Source: Herbiconiux daphne (GTDB lineage: Bacteria; Actinomycetota; Actinomycetes; Actinomycetales; Microbacteriaceae). From it: a DNA stretch of 64,000 nucleotides. The number at the start of each line of letters is the position of its first letter. The stretch's first letter is position 1. The notes below the pieces were generated by a model. The model ran no database searches. It was not told where the DNA came from and saw only the letters and a list, made by a program, of their open reading frames with translations. Positions 57,383 to 64,000 of this stretch are shown here, piece by piece. The stretch is from NCBI RefSeq assembly GCF_024979295.1, contig NZ_JANLCJ010000004.1, positions 248,001 through 312,000 of the forward strand, in the 5' to 3' direction. Made by a program: the position numbers and the translations under genes.

Positions 57383-57679
57383 TCAGACCCCGTCGGCCAC
57401 CGTGAACCGCGTCAACGTGGGCGGCCCCGCCATCAGTGCCCCGAGCGGCGACGCCCCCTCGGGCGTGCCCCGGAACGCGCGGTAGGCGTCGTCGTGCTCG
57501 ATCGATTGCCACCTCTCGACCAGCACGTAGTGGGCCGGGTCGTCGACGTCGACGACGACGTCGACTCCGAGAGACCCGTCGAACGCCCTCGTGGCGACGA
57601 GTGTCGAGCGGAGCACCGCTTCGACGCCGTCGAGTTCGTCGGCTTTGACGTGCAGGTCGAGCAGAGAGATCACTGTCAT
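57383..57679 (-). CDS. Antibiotic biosynthesis monooxygenase (ABM) domain protein
   Basis: A 98-residue ferredoxin-like ABM protein: ISLLDLHVKADELDGVEAVL, then VLVERWQSIEHDDAYRAF. Members are cofactor-free oxygenases, heme oxygenase-like IsdG proteins or quinol oxygenases. The heme-binding His/Trp/Asn set of IsdG was not identified. The 271 nt between it and the helicase start holds no gene; one short inverted repeat, CAACAC-N5-GTGTTG (57147-57163), lies 36 nt before the helicase ATG. Confidence 0.82.
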   Translation of the reverse strand: MTVISLLDLHVKADELDGVEAVLRSTLVATRAFDGSLGVDVVVDVDDPAHYVLVERWQSIEHDDAYRAFRGTPEGASPLGALMAGPPTLTRFTVADGV

Positions 57680-57721
57680 GGGCTCAGGCTATTCCTCACC
57701 GCACCGGCGCGGAACCGGCGG

Positions 57722-58897
57722 TCACGGTGTGAGCACCACCTTGATGCAGCCGTCTTGCTTCTTCTTGAAGATCTCGTACATGTGGGGCGCCTCCTCGAGC
57801 GACACCCGGTGCGTGACGAGGTCGTCGACGCCGAGCGGGTCGGCCGGGTCTTCGACCAGCGGCAGGATCTCGTCGCGCCAGCGGTGCACGTTGCATTGGC
57901 CCATGCGCAGGGTGATCTGCTTGTCGAACATCGTCATGAACGGCATCGGGTCGCCGGCACCGGCGTAGACGCCGCTCAGCGAGACGGTTCCGCCGCGTCG
58001 CACCGCATCGAGCGCGAGCAGCAGGGCGGCGAGCCGGTCGGCACCCACCGTGGTCATCGCCTTCTTCGCGATGGCGTCGGGCAGAAGGCCCACCGCGTAC
58101 TGCGCGAATGCGGCGCCGGGGTTGCCGTGCGCCTCCATGCCCACGGCATCGACGATGGCGTCGGGGCCACGGCCGTCGGTCAGCTCGCGCAGGCTGTCGG
58201 CGACGTCGTCAGAGAGGTCGAGCGTCTCGATGCCGTGGCGCTCGGCCATGGCGCGGCGCTCGGGCACGGGGTCGACGGCGATCACGCGGTGGCCGAGGTG
58301 CTTGCCGATGCGGGCGACGAACTGGCCCACCGGGCCGAGCCCGATCACGCCGAGCACACCGCCCTCGGGCAGCTCGGCGTACTGCACACCCTGCCAGGCC
58401 GTGGGCAGGATGTCGCTCAGAAAGAGGTAGCGCTCGTCGGGCAGCTCGGTGCCCACCTTCAGAGCGTTGAAGTCGGCGAACGGCACCCGCAGCAGTTCGG
58501 CCTGGCCGCCCGGCACCGATCCGTAGAGCTCGGTGTAGCCGTAGAGGTCGGCGCCCGTGCCGTGCTCACGGTTCTGGGTGGTCTCGCACTGGGTGGTGAG
58601 ACCCTTCTCGCACATGTAGCAGTGGCCGCACGCGATCACGAACGGGATGACGACGCGGTCACCGACCTGCAACTTCGTGATCGCCGATCCGACCGCGGTG
58701 ACCACGCCCATCGGCTCGTGTCCGAGCACGTCGCCCTTCGCGAGGAAGGGCCCGAGCACGTCGTAGAGATGCAGGTCGGAGCCGCAGATCGCCGTCGAGG
58801 TGACGCGGATGACGACATCCGTCGGTTCTTCGATCACCGCATCGGGCACATCGTCGACGCGGACCTTCATCGTTCCCTGCCAGGTCAAAGCTCTCAT
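57722..58897 (-). CDS. Zinc-dependent alcohol dehydrogenase (formaldehyde dehydrogenase-like)
   Basis: A 391-residue MDR enzyme. Catalytic zinc: STAICGSDLHLYD and GHEPMGVV. Structural zinc: CGHCYMCEKGLTTQC (complete C-x2-C-x2-C-x7-C). NAD motif: LGVIGLGPVGQFVARIGKH, then VDPVPER. The GNPGAAFAQYAVGLLPDAIA insertion is typical of glutathione-independent formaldehyde dehydrogenase relatives. Exact substrate unknown. Intergenic 58898-59051 holds nothing recognised. Confidence 0.88.
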   Translation of the reverse strand: MRALTWQGTMKVRVDDVPDAVIEEPTDVVIRVTSTAICGSDLHLYDVLGPFLAKGDVLGHEPMGVVTAVGSAITKLQVGDRVVIPFVIACGHCYMCEKGLTTQCETTQNREHGTGADLYGYTELYGSVPGGQAELLRVPFADFNALKVGTELPDERYLFLSDILPTAWQGVQYAELPEGGVLGVIGLGPVGQFVARIGKHLGHRVIAVDPVPERRAMAERHGIETLDLSDDVADSLRELTDGRGPDAIVDAVGMEAHGNPGAAFAQYAVGLLPDAIAKKAMTTVGADRLAALLLALDAVRRGGTVSLSGVYAGAGDPMPFMTMFDKQITLRMGQCNVHRWRDEILPLVEDPADPLGVDDLVTHRVSLEEAPHMYEIFKKKQDGCIKVVLTP

Positions 58898-59051
58898 GCT
58901 TCCGGCTTACGCCGGTCGGGCGGTTTGCGTGAGGGGGTTGACGAGTTCGCCCGCACGGGTCTACCGGTCGCGCGCCGAGGTGGTGCGGCGCGGCGAACGG
59001 GCGGATGCTTGGAGTGGCCGCCCGCCCTGGCCGGCCGGGAGAGGAACTGCG

Positions 59052-59348
59052 ATGGCACTCGAACTCGGCGATGCGGTCATGCTGCACCGCGACCGCACCT
59101 ACACGCTCACCTTCAGCGAGAACCCTCCCGAGTGGGCGATCGGCCGCGACGGACTGCTGTTCGGCTACCTCATCTTCATCTCGCCCGTCGGCGAAGGCGG
59201 CGAGCCGGTCTACGGCACCCGCCTGGTCGACGGCTCCCCCGGCAACGTCGAGGGCAGCGACTGGGACCAGATCGTGAAGGCGCTGATCAACGAGCACGAC
59301 CCCGCCATCGAAGACCCCTTCAGCGGCTCGACGGGTGCGACACAGTAG
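59052..59348 (+). CDS. Small acidic hypothetical protein
   Basis: A 98-residue soluble acidic protein (LELGDAVMLHRDRTYTLTFS; YGTRLVDGSPGNVEGSDWDQ) with no family recognised. AGAGGA lies 6-7 nt before ATG, and codon use matches its neighbours, so it is likely a real gene. It faces the convergent fic gene 20 nt away. No membrane span or signal peptide. Confidence 0.7.
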   Translation: MALELGDAVMLHRDRTYTLTFSENPPEWAIGRDGLLFGYLIFISPVGEGGEPVYGTRLVDGSPGNVEGSDWDQIVKALINEHDPAIEDPFSGSTGATQ

Positions 59349-59368
59349 GCGCGATTCCGCCCGAACCG

Positions 59369-60574
59369 TCAGCGTGCGCCCCGCCGCGCTCTCTCGGCGA
59401 ACCGATCCAGCGCGTCGAGAACCTCAGCGGCTTGCCACAGGCGATTGCGTGCGCCCTGGTTGACGCGGCTGAGCACGCCGTCGGCCTCCAGTCGCTCGAT
59501 GCCGAGAAGCGCGTTCGCCAGGGTCACCCCGCCCATGCGCGCGGCCGTGGTGCCATCGATCACCGGCTGCTCGGTCAAGACGTCCAGCAACCGATCGGCG
59601 AGCGAGCCCCGGCGCGACGTCGATCGCCGCGCCCAATCGGCTCGGATCGACGCGAGATCGGCGACCAGTTCTCGCCCGTTCGACACCGCGGCGAGCGAGG
59701 CATCCGCGAATTCCGACACGATCGGCTCGATGCTTCCCTCGCGATAGGCCGAGAGGGCGCGGAAGTAGCGACCGGTGTCGGCCAGCAGACCGCCGGACAC
59801 CGGCACGGTGAGATGCCGCGTCGTGCCGCTTCGCCGCAGCAGGGCCTGAACGAGGGCGCGCCCCGTTCGCCCGTTGCCGTCGGGGAACGGATGGATCGTC
59901 TCGAACTGGGCGTGCACGATGGCGATCTGGCTGAGCAACGGCAGATCGGTGCGATCAGCGAAGGCCAGTAGGTCGTCGATGCCTTCCGCGACGCGTTCGT
60001 GATGGGGAGCCACGAAATCGGCCGAGTGGGGGCCGGCACCGCCGATCCAGACCTGTTCATGGCGAAAACTCCCCACGTGTTCCTGCTGCGAGTCACGCAG
60101 CAGCGCATCGTGCATGCGCACGATGGCGGTCGAGTCGAGGTGTTCGGCGAGCTCGAGCGCCGCGTGCATCGCCCTGACGTTGCCCAGGATCAGCCGCGCG
60201 TTGGGTGTGCTCTTCGCACCGAGCTCCGCGAGGGCGAGAGCGCGCGCTCCGCTCGAGAGGTTCTCGATCTCCGAGCTGGAGGCGCTCTCGCTGCGGAGCA
60301 GGATCGCGCTGAACGGCGCCGGGATGCGCCCGACCTCGGCGTCGAATCGCGAGAGCTCGGTGAGCGCTTCCTCCGCGCGCGCGGCGAGTGCGGAGTCGAC
60401 GGTCGGTGTGAGTCGGGCGATGGTCGCCGGCACCGCGGCCGAGTACGGCCCGCGCGCCCGCAGCGATTGCCGGCGAGACGCGAACGGTGACGGTTCCGCC
60501 GCCCAGGGTCTCGGCTCGTAACCTACTGCCGGCCATCCACCGGGAGTCAGCGAGCTCCGCACATCCGCGATCAT
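59369..60574 (-). CDS. Fic domain protein (AMPylase) with N-terminal inhibitory helix
   Basis: A 401-residue Fic protein. The Fic motif HPFPDGNGRTGR (228-239) is complete, including the catalytic His. The inhibitory motif S-x3-E-N (Ser100, Glu104, Asn105 in SSSEIENL) precedes the core, as in class II Fic proteins that self-inhibit. A C-terminal winged-helix-like part (TTAARMGGVTLANALLGIER) may bind DNA. Fic enzymes transfer AMP from ATP to Ser/Thr/Tyr of target proteins. ATG at 60574 has TATGGT 6 nt upstream, inside a large palindrome. Confidence 0.9.
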   Translation of the reverse strand: MIADVRSSLTPGGWPAVGYEPRPWAAEPSPFASRRQSLRARGPYSAAVPATIARLTPTVDSALAARAEEALTELSRFDAEVGRIPAPFSAILLRSESASSSEIENLSSGARALALAELGAKSTPNARLILGNVRAMHAALELAEHLDSTAIVRMHDALLRDSQQEHVGSFRHEQVWIGGAGPHSADFVAPHHERVAEGIDDLLAFADRTDLPLLSQIAIVHAQFETIHPFPDGNGRTGRALVQALLRRSGTTRHLTVPVSGGLLADTGRYFRALSAYREGSIEPIVSEFADASLAAVSNGRELVADLASIRADWARRSTSRRGSLADRLLDVLTEQPVIDGTTAARMGGVTLANALLGIERLEADGVLSRVNQGARNRLWQAAEVLDALDRFAERARRGAR

Positions 60575-60579
60575 ACGAT

Positions 60580-60618
60580 CACCATACTATTGGTTATGGC
60601 GTAACCAATAGTATGGTG
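60580..60618. promoter_or_regulatory. Perfect 17-bp-arm palindrome over the fic promoter
   Basis: Arms 60580-60596 and 60602-60618 are perfectly complementary with a 5-nt spacer; the left arm reads CACCATACTATTGGTTA. It is AT-rich against its surroundings. On the minus strand TTGGTT (60608-60603) and TATGGT (60586-60581), 16 nt apart, form a promoter with ATG 6 nt beyond. So the palindrome covers -35, -10 and start region. An operator for a dimeric repressor is most likely; a terminator for the upstream gene is less likely as no U tract follows. Confidence 0.85.
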
Positions 60619-60638
60619 TCGACGTTGACTCGGCTGGC

Positions 60639-61565
60639 TCAGTCGGCCAGGTGCGGCACGACCTCGGCGGCGACGAAGTCGAGGTGGTCGAGGTCGCCCA
60701 GATCCATGATCTGCAGGTAGACGCGTTCGACGCCCTGGTCGCGTAGGGCGCCGAGCTTGTCGACGATCTCGGCGGGCGTTCCGGCCAGGCCGTTGGCGCG
60801 CAGTTCGCCGGGCTCGCGGCCGATCGCGGCCGCCCGGCGGCGGAACTCCGCCTCGTCGGCGCCGGCCACCGCGATGAGCGCGGCCGAGTAGACCAGGTCG
60901 TCGGGGTCGCGACCCAGTTCGTCGCAGGCGCGGCGAACGTTCTCGAACAAGCCCGGGATCGTGCCCGGGTCGGGGAACGGGGCGTTGAACTCGCTGGCGT
61001 GGCGGGCCGCCAGCAGCGGAGTGCGCTTCGACCCCTTGCCACCCACGATCACCGGCAGCGGCGACTGCACCGGCTTCGGCAGGGCCGGCGAGTTCTCGAG
61101 CGTGTAGTGCTCGCCCGCGAACGAATAGGTCTCGCCCCGCTCGGTGGCCCAGAGTCCCGTCACGATCTCGAGCTGCTCCTCGAGCAGGTCGAAGCGCTTC
61201 GGCGGGAACGGGATGCCGTAGGCCCGATGCTCCTCGTCGAACCATCCGGTGCCGAGCCCGAGTTCGGCGCGGCCGCCCGACATCTGGTCGACCTGGGCGA
61301 CCTGCACGGCCAGGATACCGGGCCAGCGGAAGGTCACCGACGACACCAGGGTGCCCAGCCGGATGCGCTCGGTGTCGCGGGCGAGGCCGGCCAGGGTGGT
61401 CCAGGCATCCGTCGGTCCGTAGCCCGGGTCACCCGGCCCCATGCGCAGGTAGTGGTCGGAGCGGAAGAAGCCGTCGAAGCCGAGTCTCTCGGTGGCCCGG
61501 GCGACGGCGAGGAGGTCGTCGTAGCTCGCGCCCTGCTGGGGCTCGGTGAAGATTCTGAAGTCCAC
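60639..61565 (-). CDS. LLM-class flavin-dependent oxidoreductase (probably F420-dependent)
   Basis: A 308-residue luciferase-like barrel: VARATERLGFDGFFRSDHYL, RIRLGTLVSSVTFRWPGILA, GRAELGLGTGWFDEEHRAYG, IPFPPKRFDLLEEQLEIV and VIVGGKGSKRTPLLAARHAS. This is the pattern of actinobacterial F420-dependent LLM enzymes. Substrate unknown. GTG at 61565 has TAGGGT exactly 6 nt upstream; that -10 overlaps the stop codon of the MFS gene. Confidence 0.88.
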   Translation of the reverse strand: MDFRIFTEPQQGASYDDLLAVARATERLGFDGFFRSDHYLRMGPGDPGYGPTDAWTTLAGLARDTERIRLGTLVSSVTFRWPGILAVQVAQVDQMSGGRAELGLGTGWFDEEHRAYGIPFPPKRFDLLEEQLEIVTGLWATERGETYSFAGEHYTLENSPALPKPVQSPLPVIVGGKGSKRTPLLAARHASEFNAPFPDPGTIPGLFENVRRACDELGRDPDDLVYSAALIAVAGADEAEFRRRAAAIGREPGELRANGLAGTPAEIVDKLGALRDQGVERVYLQIMDLGDLDHLDFVAAEVVPHLAD

Positions 61566-61574
61566 CCGACAACC

Positions 61575-62825
61575 CTATGTCGCGCGGGGCCGCTTGCCCG
61601 TGGCGCGCAGGGCGCCGGCCAGGCCCGCCCCGCTGAACACCAGGGTGGCCACCAGCACGACGCCGATGGGGAGGGTCCAGGCGCCGGTGGCGTCGTGCAC
61701 GGCGCCCACGAGCGTGGGGGCGGTGGCGCCGAGGGCGTAGCCGACGCCCTGGATCATGGCCGAGAGCCGCCGTGCGTGCGTGCCCGAGAGCGACAGCTGC
61801 ACGATCAGCATGAAGACGATGGTGATGCCGCCGCCCTGCGCGACGCCGCCGAAGAAGCCCCACGCGAGCCAGGCCTCGGGCGCCAGGATCATGCCGAGCG
61901 GAAAGCTGATCCACAGCACGGCCACACCGATGAAGGTCTTCGGGATGCCGATGCGCTGCGAGATCAGCGGCACACCGAGCGCTCCGACGACTGCCGCGAT
62001 CTGGAAGATCGACGAGCTGGTGCCGGCCGCCGCCGCCGTGTAGCCCACCTCCTGCTCGAGGATTGTGGGGAACCACGCGGTGAGCCCGTAGTACGAGAAC
62101 GCCTGCCCCGCGAACGCGAGCGCGAGCAAGATGGCCGAGAGATTGCGCCAGGTGCGCGGCTCGGGCGCGGCGAGCGGGATGCCGCGGGTGTCGATGGCCA
62201 CCGTCTCGAACGCGCCGGTCTCGATGGCGGGCCGCACGGGCCCCCAGTGCAGCGCACGCTTCGGGCCGACCGCCACCAGCCAGGCCGCCGCGGCGAGCAC
62301 GACGAACCCGAGCCAGGCGAGCAGCGCCCCGCGCCAGCCGAACAGCACGGCGAGCGGCACGGTCGCGAGCGACGTGATCATCGAGCTCACGTTCATCGCC
62401 GACGTGTACGCCCCGGTCACGATGCCCACCCGCTCGGTCGGCACGTCGCGCCTGATGATCACCGGAATGACCACGTTGCCGATCGTGATGAACGCCCCCA
62501 TGATGATCGTGCCCGTGAAGGTGGCCTCCACTCCCCCGGCCGATCGCACGATCGAGCCGATGCCCACGCCGATGATCGCGACGGTGGTGGCGAAGTTCGC
62601 GCCCGCCTTGCCGACGAACAGCGACGCGAACGGCGTGATGAGCGCGAAGCACAGCACCGGCAGGCTGGTCAGCAGCCCGGCCTGGGCGGCGGTCATCGAC
62701 AGGTCTTCGCTGATCTGGCCGGTGATCGGCGCGACGGCCACGAGCGGCCCGCGCAGGATGAACCCGATGAACACGATGCCGACCACGAGAGTCCAGGGGA
62801 ACCCGTTGCGGGTCAGCCGGTTCAT
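61575..62825 (-). CDS. MFS transporter, CynX/NimT type
   Basis: A 416-residue, twelve-span MFS protein. CynX/NimT features: GFILRGPLVAVAPITGQISE, LLTSLPVLCFALITPFASLF, GNVVIPVIIRRDVPTERVGI, then SYYGLTAWFPTIL and GVGYALGATAPTLVGAVHDA. Members handle cyanate or 2-nitroimidazole, but most have no known substrate. GGAAG lies 6 nt before ATG; TAAGAT near 62928 is a likely -10. Confidence 0.87.
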   Translation of the reverse strand: MNRLTRNGFPWTLVVGIVFIGFILRGPLVAVAPITGQISEDLSMTAAQAGLLTSLPVLCFALITPFASLFVGKAGANFATTVAIIGVGIGSIVRSAGGVEATFTGTIIMGAFITIGNVVIPVIIRRDVPTERVGIVTGAYTSAMNVSSMITSLATVPLAVLFGWRGALLAWLGFVVLAAAAWLVAVGPKRALHWGPVRPAIETGAFETVAIDTRGIPLAAPEPRTWRNLSAILLALAFAGQAFSYYGLTAWFPTILEQEVGYTAAAAGTSSSIFQIAAVVGALGVPLISQRIGIPKTFIGVAVLWISFPLGMILAPEAWLAWGFFGGVAQGGGITIVFMLIVQLSLSGTHARRLSAMIQGVGYALGATAPTLVGAVHDATGAWTLPIGVVLVATLVFSGAGLAGALRATGKRPRAT

Positions 62826-62962
62826 CGGCGCTTCCGGTTCATCTGCTGGTCTCGATTCCCGGGCCGCCGTCGGTCACCGCCAAGGGCGGTCCGTCTTCGG
62901 TGTTCTCGCGGGGTGCACCCTCGATCTTACGCGTAGCGTGAGAGTCGACCCGAAAGGACCTC

Positions 62963-63919
62963 ATGCGCATACTCTTCGTCGGAGCCGGAGCCGTCGGCGG
63001 CTATTTCGGATCGCGACTGGCCGCGGCCGGGCGCGACGTGTCGTTCCTGGTGCACCGCGGGCGAGCGGAAGCGCTCCGCCGCGACGGTCTGCGGGTCGCC
63101 CTGGGCCCGGCCCCGGATGCCGCCACCGAGGTGTTGCACGACGTGCACGCCGTGGTGGCCGACGGGTCCACCCCGGTCGGCGGCCCCTTCGATGTGATCG
63201 TCGTGGCAGTGAAGGCCTATGCGCTCGACGCCGCCCTCGACGACATCGAGCCGTTCGTGGGGCCCGACACGATGGTGCTGCCGCTGCTCAACGGACTGCG
63301 TCACATCGACACGCTGGTCGCGCGATTCGGCGAGCACCGGGTGCTCGGCGGCCTGTGCGTGGTGGCCGCGCAACTCGACCCCGACGGCACGGTGCGGCTG
63401 CTCGCGCCGGGCGCGACCATCACCTACGGCGAGCTCGACGGATCGCTGTCGCCACGCATCCGGGCCCTCGACGAGCAGTTCCAGCTGCCTGCCCCCGCCG
63501 ACGGCGGGTTCAAGGCGCGCGCGTCGCAGCAGATCGAGGCCGATCTGTGGTCGAAATGGGTGTTCCTCTCGTCGGGCGGGGCGGTCACCACGTTGCTGAA
63601 CGGCACGGTCGGCCAGATCACGGCGACGCCGACCGGGCCCGAGACGGCACGGGCGATCGTGGCGGAGTGCGCGGCGGTGGCGGCGGCATCCGGGTTCGCG
63701 CTGCCTCCTCGATCGATCGAGGCGGTCGAACGCCAGGTGACCGAGCCCGGTTCGGGCTTCACGACCTCGATGTACCGCGACCTGCAGGCCGGCCGGCCCG
63801 TCGAGGCCGACGCCATCGTCGGCGATCTCGTGGCGAGGGCGGCGTCTCTCGGCGTCTCGGTGCCGTTGCTGTCGGCGGCCTACGCCCGCCTACGCGTCTA
63901 TGTCGACGGCCGCGCCTAG
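62963..63919 (+). CDS. Ketopantoate reductase family protein (PanE/ApbA)
   Basis: A 318-residue NADPH-dependent reductase. The Rossmann motif RILFVGAGAVGGYFGSRLAA covers residues 2-21; VVAVKAYALDAAL and LPLLNGLRHID follow. The catalytic-domain signatures are DLWSKWVFLSSGGAVTTLLN and TSMYRDLQAGRPVEADAIVG. True PanE makes pantoate for CoA; several paralogs of this family act on other 2-oxoacids, so the role is not certain. GAAAGGACC precedes ATG. The stop is followed by a short duplication. Confidence 0.88.
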   Translation: MRILFVGAGAVGGYFGSRLAAAGRDVSFLVHRGRAEALRRDGLRVALGPAPDAATEVLHDVHAVVADGSTPVGGPFDVIVVAVKAYALDAALDDIEPFVGPDTMVLPLLNGLRHIDTLVARFGEHRVLGGLCVVAAQLDPDGTVRLLAPGATITYGELDGSLSPRIRALDEQFQLPAPADGGFKARASQQIEADLWSKWVFLSSGGAVTTLLNGTVGQITATPTGPETARAIVAECAAVAAASGFALPPRSIEAVERQVTEPGSGFTTSMYRDLQAGRPVEADAIVGDLVARAASLGVSVPLLSAAYARLRVYVDGRA

Positions 63920-63951
63920 GCGCCCGCTCGCGCCCAGGCGCCCGCTCGCTC
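63917..63951. repeat. Short duplication after the last gene
   Basis: AGGCGCCCGCTCGC occurs twice (63918-63931 and 63936-63949), starting in the stop codon of the reductase gene. Nothing further is recognised up to the window end. Confidence 0.7.
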
Positions 63952-64000
63952 GCACCCGATGCTGACGGCACCTCGCCGATTCGATCCCACCGGCCGCTGG

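Overview
The window looks like chromosome of a high-GC actinobacterium, most likely a member of Microbacteriaceae or a close relative. The reasons are the very high GC content, the frequent GGATGC/GCATCC hexamers, a mycothiol-type (not glutathione) maleylpyruvate isomerase, menaquinone genes, MocR regulators, a class-E-sortase-like LAXTG motif and many starts that look leaderless (TANNNT 6-7 nt before ATG/GTG). Genus and species cannot be fixed from the sequence. No insertion sequence, integrase, phage gene or CRISPR array was found. The three tRNAs show no attachment-site signature.

Positions 1-21.6 kb form an aromatic-acid catabolic block. A double-domain acyl-CoA dehydrogenase (cut by the left edge) diverges from a PaaX-family regulator, which is followed by a hydroxycinnamoyl-CoA hydratase/lyase and an ADP-forming acyl-CoA ligase: a ferulate/coumarate-type side-chain shortening module. 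After a bidirectional terminator, all genes up to 21.6 kb are on the minus strand. In transcription order they are ppsR-ppsA (gluconeogenic PEP synthesis); a gentisate operon (gentisate dioxygenase, fumarylpyruvate hydrolase, maleylpyruvate isomerase, MarR, SDR, IclR, flavin hydroxylase); a Liv-type ABC importer whose two permeases and one ATPase are fused into one 930-residue chain; and a zinc alcohol dehydrogenase. Ring cleavage gives pyruvate and fumarate, so the neighbouring PEP synthase fits growth on aromatics.

Positions 21.7-35.7 kb hold housekeeping and accessory genes: tRNA-Met, tRNA-Thr and tRNA-Tyr, a GH13 alpha-glucosidase, an M23 cell-wall peptidase with a long disordered region, an inositol-phosphatase-type enzyme, a lytic transglycosylase lipoprotein, a VapBC-type toxin-antitoxin pair, YajQ, a NudK-like hydrolase, a flavin oxidase, a hydrolase and a MocR/EamA pair that shares one CATG start site. 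Positions 35.5-40.2 kb hold a ferredoxin-NADP reductase and a menaquinone cluster (polyprenyl synthase, MenG, MenF).

Positions 40.2-48 kb concern the envelope: a 53-residue orphan sorting-signal peptide, a fasciclin lipoprotein, small membrane proteins, and a divergent ECF sigma/Asp23 locus. In that locus nearly every protein carries an Asp23-like domain, ending with an AmaP-like anchor and CsbD. Positions 48-53.7 kb hold an ECF-type transporter (S component, fused double ATPase, T component) with a siderophore-interacting reductase; a DtxR/IdeR-like iron box overlaps the -10 of the ATPase operon. The right end has a DEAD-box helicase with a roughly 350-residue repeat tail, two oxidoreductases, a Fic protein under a perfect 17-bp-arm palindrome, an LLM flavin oxidoreductase, an MFS transporter and a ketopantoate-reductase-like enzyme.

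The best candidates for undescribed biology are the sigma/Asp23 locus (43.2-47.3 kb), the iron-box ECF/SIP operon (50.2-53.6 kb) and the palindrome-covered fic promoter (60.58 kb). Start sites were chosen by reading Shine-Dalgarno or leaderless signals by eye. Functional calls rest on remembered family motifs, not on database searches.
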